Origin: Marsupella aquatica
Taxonomy: Eukaryota; Marchantiophyta
Direction of reading: 5' to 3'
Length of the DNA: 64,000 nt
Assembly: GCA_973895155.1 (NCBI GenBank)
Contig: OZ316893.1
Span: 744,001-808,000, forward strand
The notes under the pieces are model-generated. The model was not told the DNA's origin. It ran no database searches and was given only the letters and a program-made list of their open reading frames with translations. Below are positions 13,355-23,980 of this stretch, piece after piece. Position numbers and translations under genes: made by a program. How positions within the stretch are numbered: position 1 is the stretch's first letter; each line of letters starts with the position of its first letter.

Positions 13355-14989
13355 GCATTTGAGTACTAGAAGGATTGTCTAAGCGACACCATAGGGTCGG
13401 ATGGCTTTAATTAATTTCCTCACCAAAACAGCCCTGTCCTCACAGGCCTCTCAGCATCATGTAGGTATGACAGGTTAATTACTGGGGACTTTCAGAATCG
13501 AAAGAAAGAATTAGAAGAAATCTGGCCAAGAATTGATAAAATTCCCACTGATTGCGCCAATCTCAACCACTGAAAAAATTTGGGGGTTTAGCAATTGAAA
13601 CAATCCAAAAGCCAGGGGTAAAAGTGAAACAACTTAAATAGGTATCATCTTAAAAAAAAGTTTTGATTTCAAGTAAGAGGAGGTAGTTATAGAACCTAGA
13701 AAATTAGAATTCAAGTAAAATTAGAGTGGGTAGTGATATTAGCCAAAGAAACAAAGAAAAATCCGTCATGAAATATATCAAAAATTTAACTAAACACCAA
13801 TAAAACTCATCATTCTGGAGCAGGTCAGTTCAATCAACCATACAACATGTTCATTCCTACACCCTAATGTGGAGAATTGTTGCAAGTCTTTGACTGATCT
13901 TGCTGTAGAAAAGACTGTCAAACAATTACATTTCAACTACTATACCACAAACTGCTATGCTACTGTCGAACACCAGCGAAGTGATATAGTTCATGAGTTG
14001 GGACCCAATGTGACTGAATTGTGGTGAGTCTTTCATTGACCTCTCTTTTCTAAAAGATCCAAAGTTTTTTTTATAGTTAATAGTTTTTTCTTTTTAAAGA
14101 GAAACTGCCTTTTCCAGTTTTTCCTTTCTTATGCAGGCTTTTTTTATAACTGAAAGGTAATAGGAGAAGGGAGTTAGCCTAACCCAAGGAAGGAAGAGGG
14201 TCCAAAGTTTCTCCAAGAAAAAGGAAAGCTCCAAATTAAAGTAATTATCAAAGTAACAGCGTACATGTTACCAACCCTTGTCCAAGTAGGAAAGACAAGA
14301 ATTATATATTTACAAAAGGGCCAAACAAAGTACAAAATGAAGAACAAACAAAAGAAGTTAGACTAGGACAAACACCAAACTCGAAAGAAACCAGGTCAAA
14401 GGAAAGCCCCCAAAACCTACAAAGGTGAAAAGAAACAACAAGGAAAAGAGCTACCAGTGCCATTGATAGTGTGAGGAGCTAAGGGTACGCATATATGTAT
14501 GCCATAGTGGGTCGAACAAAAGGTAACATCAAAGGTCATAATAAATCTGCAAGTGGGTAAGGCAGTAACAGATAATCAATCTTGTGGTCCATGATTCAAT
14601 CATGTATCTGGCTGGTATCTGTACACTGACAGCATATATTTGTACGTTCTTGAAGAAGTGCCGGGGTCAAGTAGTAAGACCTCAAAGTCTGCAATACATA
14701 TGCCATGGTAAGGATGTTGTGATAGAGTATTTTAACAGGTGGAAAATGTGGAGGCAGCACAAGGGGCCAGGCCACCAAACCTGCTTTGGTCATGGACCTG
14801 GTTCAGTAAGTGCTATGATAAATTAGATCAAGTGAGTGGTCCAAACATATCAACTTTCTCTGTTGTTTTGGGTTGTTTCCGAGTGTAAGAAAAGGAACTG
14901 TCTATGAGAGCCCTAATCTTCTTAATTACAATGTCTGAGTATTTGTTTTGTTTTAATTGTTAGGGAATTAGTCTTTGGTCTAGAGTTAC

Positions 14990-15225
14990 AACTGTAATAT
15001 TAGTTGCAGACTTGGTCAGGTTAGGCGTACTGAACACTATATCCCAAGTGACGTTTGCGTGGATAGTAGGAACTCAGGCTCATTGTGGAGTAAAGCTCTG
15101 GTGTGTTCCCATAGACATAGCCTCAGCTGAGGTGAATCACATATCTTTCTGTGTCGATTATTTGTGTGTTTGATGATCATGGACTTGCCGTTGCAAATGT
15201 TGTCTTTGCTCAACATTAATCACCC
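14990..15225. repeat. Dispersed repeat, copy 1 (second copy near 56094-56292)
   Basis: Two blocks recur in the same order and orientation near 56094-56292. One runs from 'agacttggtcaggttag' through 'actatatccca' to 'gtttgc..ggatag'. The other is 'tcatggacttgccgttgcaa' followed by 'tgttgtct.tgctcaaca'. Between the blocks the copies have diverged. No coding capacity is seen, so this is an old non-coding repeat of unknown type. Confidence 0.55.
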
Positions 15226-15502
15226 ATGTATGGTTTCTCGCACTCAAGGTGGGTTGGGGAGGTCTTTTGTCTCTCTCCTGCCCCCTAGCATGGTAATGAT
15301 GGGGGCTGACCCCTTGGAGCACTCCCGGGAGCACTATCCCCATTCTCAAGGCATATTAAGGAGAAAAATAAAAGTTTAGTGGGTTGTATCTATACTCAAA
15401 ACTTAGGAATTACGAGGCATAGACTAGTACCCTGAAGAAAATTAAAAATCAAATAATCACCTCTGAAAATAGAATTCATGAGCAGGTCAGTTTATAGGGT
15501 TT

Positions 15503-15597
15503 AGGACACTCAATAAGGGATAGAATGATATATAGTTTTCTATCCCTTAGATGTCTATAAGGACACTTAATAAGGGATAGAATGATATATAGTTTTC
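15503..15597. repeat. 38-bp direct duplication with an internal hairpin
   Basis: The 38-base unit (15503-15540 and 15560-15597) differs at one base, c versus t. The first unit and the spacer also form a perfect 12-bp inverted repeat: taagggatagaa at 15514-15525 against ttctatccctta at 15538-15549, with a 12-base loop. Confidence 0.85.
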
Positions 15598-17423
15598 ATT
15601 AAACTATAGGGGGAATGAAATCACATTCTTGACCAATTGGTGAGTTAGAGTAAAGTTTCCTCCAAAAACAAAACTACCTAGAAACTGACAATGAGCAGCA
15701 CCAAAGGCAGGTCATTGTAGCGTGCAAGGAAACAGTAAAAACAAATCCTTGCACGAGCAATTTTTCTACTCACATCATGACCCCTATTTGTTTTACATCC
15801 AACTGCCTGGCTGACAACAACCTGGTCCGTAACATCCATTTTGGGGACTCCTCTAATGGCTAGCAAACCTGCTAGCCACATGGAGTCTTAAATAAACACT
15901 AAAAATACGAAAGGCAAAAATCAAAAGAAATTTAAAACCACTACACTGTTCACAGCAATTAGTCTTGATGATACTAGTTGTGTAACCTAAACTTTTTGGG
16001 TCTACTCTTTAATTAACATGTTAATTATATTAACTAAATTAATTATGGACTAACACAATAGTGTATATATATGCATTACATAGTATTAGTGTAATACTAA
16101 TTCTGGTTTTTGCATAACACTATTTGGAGAGTAACAGTAATTCTAATTGGAGAGTAAAGATAAAATGACATTGCTCTCTCATCTCAAACAGCTAGGGACA
16201 AGAGTGTATCTCATGCACCCAAGATCACTAGAAAAAGAAAAGTCTAGAAAAAAAAAGTTTAACTCCAGGGAACACAGTATCAATAGGGCTATACTACTTG
16301 CCAAACAATGACAGCACAAAATAAGGAGCAGGACTAGACAGATTTGAATTGCTTTATTATGGTTTAGGGAATTCCAACCCTAAATAGTCCTAGCCCCAAA
16401 ACTTACCGCATTTAGTGTTATTTTCTATTCAAATCTAGCCCACTCTTAATTAGGATTTACCAACATTAATTTACAGACTAACAATTTTTTGAGATAACAC
16501 AGTGAACGGTGTAGTGACTCGCTAACAACACTGTCTTTCCTTGCTAAGTAAAACTCCTCTCCTTGAAACTCATGAGGCATGCATTATACAATACCTCACC
16601 CTTGGCGCTGTGAGGTTAACATAAACTGAAGGTGACATAGCTTCATCGACCTCACCATCAGCAAACGAGTTTATTTCCAGTCTCGCGCGTGTACATACCA
16701 CCAAGTAGTGAATCACGAGTAAGTTTCAACTTAACTTGTGCAGAACCACTTCAGTTCTTCCTGCAGTGAACTGAAGACTGCTCACCCGCGATGCCTAGTT
16801 TAGGGAACCATCACTTCTATGGCGTTTGATCAGAAGCGCCTGGATAACTTCGCAAATTTGGCGGATGACCCAGGTTAAAGCTCCTTGTGTTATTAATGGC
16901 CCGACTTTGATAGTCATTTGTTTCAGAAGTTGATACGGATAGATTAGGGGGCATCAAGACATCGTTTAGAGCAACGTAGATTCGAATTGGGCTAGCAAAC
17001 TTAGTATCAGAGACACTTGTACAGGCAACAAGTATTTAGCTTGAAGAGTAGCATTTCTTAAAATTGAAGCTAAGAGTACTTCCCCTGATTTCTTGGAATT
17101 TCTGGGCCGTCTAACAAATACCATTTCTATTTGCATACCATATAAAACTCAATTTTTGAGAATTTCAGACATCGCTCAGACTAATATCGATCTGAAGATT
17201 CCATAGGAATGAGTTGGGAACTTGGGGGTTTCACTTCAAAAGAGGTCTCATATCACACAAAATTTTCAATTAATACATACTAAATTTTATTTAAAAAAAT
17301 AAAATAAGTTTTTATTATTTTCTAGTCCCTAACTTTATGGAAATTATATTTATTTAACAATTTTTAAAAAATAATTCACACAATTGAATTAAAAAACCCA
17401 CAACTTTTTTGTTTGCAATGAGT

Positions 17424-17459
17424 GGGAAAGAAAAGAAGTGAGGGAAAGAAAAGAAGTGA
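17424..17459. repeat. 18-bp perfect tandem duplication
   Basis: The purine-only-like unit gggaaagaaaagaagtga occurs twice head to tail. Confidence 0.85.
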
Positions 17460-18745
17460 GGACCAGGGGTCAGGAAATACATTCACTCACAGAAGTATGA
17501 GCATACCACTTATACCACACAACTGTTACATTAATTATAAAGCAGACCGACCATTGAAGATTGAGGTAAAACATGTAGGGGAGCAGATCGAATAGATGAG
17601 CTTTTGACTCTATGCACACAAAATCCAGTACTTAGCAGTCGTCAATGTATATAACATCCATCTGATACAAAGATTAACCAAAATTCAGAGCATTTATAAT
17701 CTGGCACTGGAGCTACTGAGAAACAGGCTGCAATTCCTCGAGTCTAGTACATACTTTCAGATCGGACTATAGTGGCCCTTTGCTAATTATTGCAATCTTC
17801 CTCCTTCCAAGAAATCAAACGCAGATTGAATTTTCGCAGCACTCTATAATTTAAACGGAAGCTAAACTAACAACGACGGCCCACTCTGTATGAAGCAGTG
17901 GCTTGAATGTCGTGGGCAAATGATCTCCTGTGTCTATCGTTCTACGCTTTTTGAAAAACAATGTATTTAAAGTCCATCTCTATGAAGGACTCGCTTTCCG
18001 AATTGTCTGTTTGCCTGTCTTCACACATTAAGGTTGCTAGAAACTCGACAACCTCTTCGTGGTTCTATTCAATTCGTGCGCGCGCAATTGGATGGCATAT
18101 CTATACTTCCACAGTAGATTGAATCTCAGCATCTTGTGTGTCCGTCCTACAGGACCGAGCTTCTCCACGTTATTATCCTCGACACTTACCACCCGCTCCG
18201 GTATTAATTTAGACTCCACCGAAGCATCTCTCAGCTTCTACTTCAGTTTATATGAGCCAAATTCAAACCAGACCATAAGCTAAAATAGACACAACGCGAT
18301 GCGCAGTTAGCATTATTTACTCTATTGCAACATCTCTCATCTCTCAGGAATCCATACAAAATTCTCTAGGGGGAAGAGGTACAATCCCACGAGCACAGTA
18401 GCCAACCAAACCATCTTGATAACCACACCTCGATAATTCATACGTACGGTATAAGGTACGTTACGTTCCACACTCAATAGTGCAAAAGACACATGAGCAT
18501 CATTAGTCTCAGACTGACCTCAACCTAATTCATAACAGCTACAGTCAGCAGACCCTCTCGTTTAACCTTCTCCAGAGCCACTCGTTTGATCTATCAGCAG
18601 CTGGATCCAGAGGAAGTCGTTTCCTCCATCAGCAGCTGGAACCAGAGCTACGAGCTTCGAAATTAGACTGGTCACTGGAGAAACAGGATCTACTTCTTCA
18701 AGTCTACATACTCGCGGATCCTACTGAAGCGGCCCTTCGCTACGC

Positions 18746-19099
18746 TTATCCAGCTGCTGGTTCTGGTTCTGACATCGCAGCACCGTGCCCTCCTCTATGC
18801 GTAACTGTGGAAACAAAACTATTCATGTCATCGAGAGGCTGTTGGATTTTATAGTGATTCTGGTAATCGGCTGCGCCGAAGATCCCCAAAATGATAGCTA
18901 AAAACACCACAGACACGATGAATGGAACCCACAACCACAATACAATCAAGAGGATGGCCACAACCGGTAGAGGAGCTGGTTTCGCTTTCAGTATCTCCTC
19001 CAGATTGCTGGTATCGCTCGGCTTTGATACCCGGCCCGCACCGCCCGGATAGCTGTCTCGTTCGGCCTCCGACCAGTAGGATCCATTCGATCCCTCCAT
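18746..19099 (-). CDS. Possible small membrane protein, unidentified
   Basis: An ATG-started frame of 117 residues that I do not recognise. Residues 1-43 are polar (Ser/Glu/Gly-rich, ending in a Lys/Pro stretch KAKPAPLP). About residues 44-75 form one long, very hydrophobic run (PVVAILLIVLWLWVPFIVSV and on to LAIILGIF), enough for one long or two short membrane passes. The tail is polar and ends SEPEPAAG. The layout resembles a small tail- or hairpin-anchored protein, but no family motif is visible. It could be the last exon of a longer gene. A chance frame is possible, yet the compositional layout and clean ATG argue for coding. Confidence 0.35.
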   Translation of the reverse strand: MEGSNGSYWSEAERDSYPGGAGRVSKPSDTSNLEEILKAKPAPLPVVAILLIVLWLWVPFIVSVVFLAIILGIFGAADYQNHYKIQQPLDDMNSFVSTVTHRGGHGAAMSEPEPAAG

Positions 19100-19753
19100 C
19101 AATTATATAATGATGATTCGAACGAGAGATGATCGAATTTGTTCTGAATTGCAACAACTTCCACTGTCTTGACGGCTAAATCATTCAAAACACAAGAAAT
19201 CCCCGGGAAAATCCCCACTCACTCTCGCCCAGGAGACGTTGTAAGCTTTCAGTAGTAGGAGAGAAGAAAGCTGTGATCATGTTTACCCGTATCTCACGAG
19301 GCATAGTCTGAGTCTGCGACTCTGGCATGGAGGTTGCACCTACATTTCTGTGGTTCTTGCTGAAGCTGTGGATCCCCTCTCTGCAGGACAGTCCGTCCAT
19401 CTGCTTAAGCACTATAATATATCAATACCATGCCCTCCGTCTCTGCTATCTGCGGTTCAGCTCAGCTGAGAGGAAAAAAGCAGCAGCATGCAGGAACCAT
19501 AGCATCCTGACTTTCTTTGTGCAGATAAGAATCTGCCCACATAATCAATATTCTGAGGAGAAAGGTATAACTTTATTCCTTTGCTAGGGAGCTATTGCAG
19601 TAGGTGGGCCGGAACCAAATACTTCTGAGCTCTTATCGCGAAAGATCAGTGACGTTACCGTGATGCCTTCCTGCCCCACCTCACTACCGGCCTAGAATCT
19701 ACACCAATGCAGATCTCGTCGATAGGTCAGCTTACATTAGTAGCCTGAGCTCA

Positions 19754-22421
19754 TTGAACATGGCGATGAAACCTTCCCAATTTCTTTTTTGTCGTAAACG
19801 GAAATGGGAAGAACACTTAGTAGTCTCTCCCACCTTCCCAGGTCGTCTCTCCCACTCTCATCCCCCTGAGCATAGACGTCTGCGTCGCTCTTGTCGTTTG
19901 GCCCAGGCTGGTGAATATCGTCGGGCTGTCCAGGCCCTTTCTCCCACCACACCAGCACCCCCTGGCGAGGTCACCTCGTCGGCCCTTCAGGATCTCCATC
20001 CGCAGTCCCATGATCAGCTCCCTTTGTTCTTAGAGGATTTTGAGCCTGAGGAGGATCTTCAGTTTAGTAGGGACCACTTCACCTATGCCTTCCTCCATGC
20101 CCCGCGTTGCGCTGCTGGTGGCCCCTCCGGCTATGTCTTTGAGCATTTTCGTGATTTATTTCCCCCTGAGGATCCTCAGTTTGGTTTTCCAGTTTTCTTC
20201 TCCTTTTGCCAGTGTATTGCAACCGGTCGTTTGCCTCCTCCCGTCTCTCGGCTCTTGAGTGCTTCTCGTTTATTGGCCATGGCTAAGTCTTCACCGGGTG
20301 TTCAGCCAATTGCTATTGGGGAGGTTTTTCTTCGCCTTGTGTCTCGCACACTTTCCTCACAGTTTCGCTCTGCACTATCGGATCATCTCTCTCCACATTA
20401 GTTTGCAGTGGGCGTTCCTGGCGGTTGTGAGACAGTTATTGCGGGTATTCGAGCTACCTTGGACCTCCACCCTGATTGGGTTGTCCTCCAAGTTGATGTC
20501 TCTAACGCTTTTAATACAGTTTCTCGGGCAGCCATTTTTCGTGCTTTGAGGGCGGCGGATCCAGATATCCAGTCCCTGATCCCCTTTGTTCGTTGTTTTT
20601 ATGGACTCGAGGCCCCACTCTTCTGTAGTCATCACTCCTCTACAGGAGTGTATACCACTCTTTCTTCTGCAGAAGGTACACGTCAGGGTGACCCTTTGGG
20701 TGGGCCTCTTTTTGCCATTGCCCATTTTTCAGCTTTACGGGAAGCCACCATGGCCCACCCCCAGTGTATCTTCCCCTCCCTTTCAGATGACACCCACATC
20801 ATTGGTCCTCCTGCCGCGGTTACTTCTGCCCTCGCCACTCTTTCCACCCATTTGATGGGTCTCGGTTTACGAGTTCAACCTGCGAAGAGTCGTGCATGGA
20901 GTCCAGCTGGTTTACCCTCTGATCTTGCGCTTCCCCCAGGGTTCTTACGTCCAGTCGATGGTCTTCGGGTCCTTGGCTCCCCAGTCGGTTTCGTCTCCTT
21001 TTGCTCATCTTTCATCGCTGACTCTCTACAGGCTGCCTTAGCCCCTACTCCTATGCTCCCTAAGTTAGCAGATTCTCAGGCAGCATTTGGGATGTTGTTG
21101 AGGTGCATCCACCCTCGTGCGTCTTATCTGGCTAGGACGCATCCCCCTACCGAGGATCTTTGTCTCCACCTTCGAGCATTTGATGTATCCATTCGTGAGA
21201 CTCTGGCCTCTCTTTTAGGGCCGGGAACGTTGCTCTCATCTCCGTGGCTTCATCGACAACTCGGTCTTCCTATTTCGCAGGGTGGTTTTGGGCTTACTTC
21301 CATTGAGAGCCTTGCACCTTTGGCCTTTTTGGGTGCGTGGGCCGCCTTCTCCTTGTTGGCCGATCGTTTCCTTATTGAGGATCGCCCTTTTTTACTTTCA
21401 TCTCTCATGGAGGTAGAGGAGGGTTCCCTCCCGTTTCAGGTTCATTTGCGCGCAACACGGTCATCATTACCAGATCCCGTTCGTGCTGCGTTACCTTCTT
21501 TTCAGGAGTTTTTATCCTTGGATCCCATCCGTCTTCAGGCAGACCTCGCTGGGCGTATGCACGCTTTTACCCTTTCCAGCATCCTCTCCGAGGCACCTGA
21601 CACGGACCGAGCTCGGATTCTTTCTTCCGGAGGGAAGGGCGCAGGAGGATGGCTTCAGGCCAATCCAGTCATTCCTCATTTGCGGATGTCTTCCATAGAG
21701 TTCTCCACAGCCATGCGTCTTCGTATGGGGCTGCCCCACCCACTTCTTGCAGGTTTACCTCCCTTCTTGCACTTGTGGGAAGCCTTGTGATGCCACAGGT
21801 GTCCATCTTCTTCGGTGCAGCTTGGGAGGTGAAACCATTATTGTTCATGATGTTGTGCGAAATGCAACCGCTCAGGTTCTCTCTGGCTCTTTGGTATGCG
21901 TGCGGCGGGAGATGGTACTCGAGTTACCTGGTCCTCCATCACAGCGGTTACGGGTGGATCTTACCATGGTCCGTGAGGGTCAACGTACTTTGGCAGATGT
22001 AGTGGTGGCAAACCCATTGCGCCAAGACATCATTGCGACAGCGGCAACAACGGCAAGGGCAGCAGCGTCACGTGCGGCAACAACGAAGGAGGCCAAATAT
22101 GCTGCACGAGCTTCATCCGACAGCTTCCTCCCCCTTGCTCTGGAGCTATTTGGGCGTCTTCATCCTCAGTTTGATGGGCTTCTTCGGCAAGCTGCTCGGG
22201 ATGTTCATGGCCGATTGGGTCCCACCGGGCCCCCGCTTTCTGTTTTGACCACGCACTTTCGCCAACGCATTTCAGTCACCTTACAGCGTGCTCAAGCTCG
22301 GGCCATCTATCGTCGATCTCTTACAGTGGGTGCTAGTGTGCCTCCGCAGCGGCTAGCTCCCCTCGAGGATGTTCCAATCCCACTTGCTGATCTAGTTTTG
22401 ACCCTTGATGTGGACCATTAG
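19754..22421 (+). pseudogene. Reverse transcriptase/endonuclease ORF of a non-LTR element, disrupted
   Basis: The reading frame runs from about 19754 to 20401, meets an in-frame TAG, and continues in the same frame to about 21760. It then shifts by one base and continues to 22421. RT motifs are visible: VDVSNAFN (motif A, catalytic Asp), GTRQGDPLGG (motif B) and SLSDD (motif C, with Ser where Ala is usual). After the RT comes a Cys/His cluster CTCGKPCDATGVHLLRC, followed by HDVVRNA and RVDLTMV..RTLADVVV. This matches the RT, zinc knuckle, restriction-like endonuclease order of R2/CRE-type non-LTR elements. The TAG sits where a glutamine codon (CAG) is expected before FAVGVPGG. There is no N-terminal DNA-binding or gag part, so the copy is 5'-truncated. 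The coding strand is markedly C/T-rich, unlike its surroundings. Confidence 0.85.
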
Positions 22422-22670
22422 CTTTTTGCCACATTCGCTAGGAATGATGAGGACCTCGGTCCGGTTGGGTTAGTTTTAGTCTCTCTTTTTTGGTTTTTAG
22501 AGGTTCCTTATTGCTCATTTCTTACTTTTAGTTCCTCTTTCTTGGTGTTTAGTGGTTCCCTTTTGCTCACTTCTTTTACGCTTGGTTTTGTCCACTTGGA
22601 CCCTCTTTTGTTTGTTCTTATGTACTCTGTTTGGTCCCTTTGTATATAAAAAGTGTGTGTATTTTTTCCC
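19770..22670 (+). mobile_element. 5'-truncated non-LTR retrotransposon, restriction-like-endonuclease type
   Basis: The extent is set by the coding remnant plus its T-rich 3' UTR, in which 'tttttagtggttccc'-like phrases recur (22480-22560). It ends near 22640-22670 in tgtatataaaaagtgtgtg. I could not find a long poly(A) tail or a clear target duplication, so both edges are approximate. One stop and one frameshift suggest a fairly young but inactive copy. Confidence 0.7.
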
Positions 22671-22970
22671 AGGTTCTACATCAACTTAATTGGCCCATCA
22701 CTGCAATCTGCCCAATGACACCGTAGTCCACTAGTCCCATACCTTCACCTCTACGTCTTGAAGAATTCCAAGTTTTCAACAATTCTCATCGATAGCTACA
22801 GGCCCGCGTTGACATACAGAAGCAATCGGACACTGACAACATGTAAATTGATATTGGTTCTCTTTGCTGCCAGCGTAACATTAGGCTTGCTCCTCCCTAT
22901 AATATTGTGCCTTTATACCCTCCGTGGTGCCTCCCTCCAAGTATAGTAAGCTCTAGCTGAGTGCACACTC

Positions 22971-23179
22971 CCCAATAGAAGCATTTGCTGTGCACTTAAC
23001 TAAAGTTTGCATTAGGTCGTAAGTGCAAAAACTTGTAATTTGCACTTAGCAAAACTATTGTATGGTCGGATCTCTGCCCAATAGTGGCATTTTCTGTGCA
23101 CTTAACTGGGGTTTGCATTAAGTTATAAGTGCAAAACCTTGGAATTTGCACTTAGCAAAACTAGTGTATGGTTGGATCT
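22971..23179. repeat. Tandem pair of 103-bp units, period 106 bp
   Basis: Units at 22971-23073 and 23077-23179 share most positions with no length change. Each unit contains the palindromic pair taagtgcaaa and tttgcactta, able to form a stem of about 10 bp. The surrounding 23400-23640 is also rich in tgcactta-like words. Confidence 0.85.
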
Positions 23180-23653
23180 GTTTGTCAGTATTATTGACGT
23201 ATCATAGGGGGGATGTTGAAGATATAAAAGATCGAGCTCCACATAGTGAACCAATTGCAATAGGGACTCAAATCTGTCACAGGCTACATTATAAATGCTA
23301 TATAGTACTCGCGATGATATATGACTTATAAGCTAGAGCTGTACCTTGACTTGCAATGGGCCCTTTGTGAGTCCACATTCTTGTGACTTCCATACTAAAT
23401 TGTACAACAAGTCTGAATTGTGATCCCTTCCTCATAAGTGCAACTTTTACCTAGTCTATGTAAACAAGACATGCACTCATCAAGAAGTGTAAGTCCAAAG
23501 GAATGGGGCCTTATCCTTAAGTGTTCATAAACCCTCTAGAGGCTTTGCACTTATGGATTGTGCACTAGTGAGAGCTGACTGCACAGTAGCTCCCTGCATG
23601 CACCAGGTGTAGGCTGCAAGTGTTTTGTGCACGAGTGGCCCACTACAGTGCAC

Positions 23654-23980
23654 TCGGGGGGGTCACTATATGGAGGGTCATACATCGCGTGCAACGTTTT
23701 AGGGTTTGACCCCCCTAACTTTAAAGTGAAAAATATTTTTTTGCAAAGCCCTTTCTTTCTTAAAATTTTGTCATTTTTTATTAAAAAACCCCTAAAACTT
23801 TATAGAAAGTATTTTTTGCAATTAAATAGGCCTATGTGTTCTTTAAAGTCGACCAATCAATAAAACATGCCCTATGTGTTCTTCCACCAAACTTTGGAAG
23901 TCTTCCGCCACACCCATTTAAATGGGCCTATACTTCGTCGCACGTGATGTGTCACTTCCGTGGAAGTGACCCCCCCCGAG
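23654..23980 (+). mobile_element. Mutator-like MITE, copy 1
   Basis: A 327-bp non-coding element flanked by a perfect 9-bp target duplication acagtgcac (23645-23653 and 23981-23989). Its ends are inverted: tcgggggggtcact at the left, and the complement of agtgacccccccc-ga at the right. Internal wording (cactatatgg, cgcacgtgatgtg, tggaagtga) matches the two copies near 56.5 and 57 kb. The 9-bp duplication is what the Mutator superfamily makes. There is no transposase, so it is non-autonomous. Confidence 0.8.

Larger units (their letters stand above)
12700..18745. other. Long AT-rich spacer without recognised genes
   Basis: Six kilobases with no convincing reading frame. It contains the small duplications listed separately (13317, 15503, 17424) and a dispersed repeat at about 14990-15225. 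It also holds a strongly AT-rich core at about 16000-17400. Around 17701-17785 lies a diverged copy of 18668-18742, the sequence just downstream of the possible membrane-protein gene. Confidence 0.4.

Noticed and set aside
22971-23179. CRISPR-like array
   Set aside because: Only two units, with long similar sequence and no short spacers; the setting is a plant nuclear genome.
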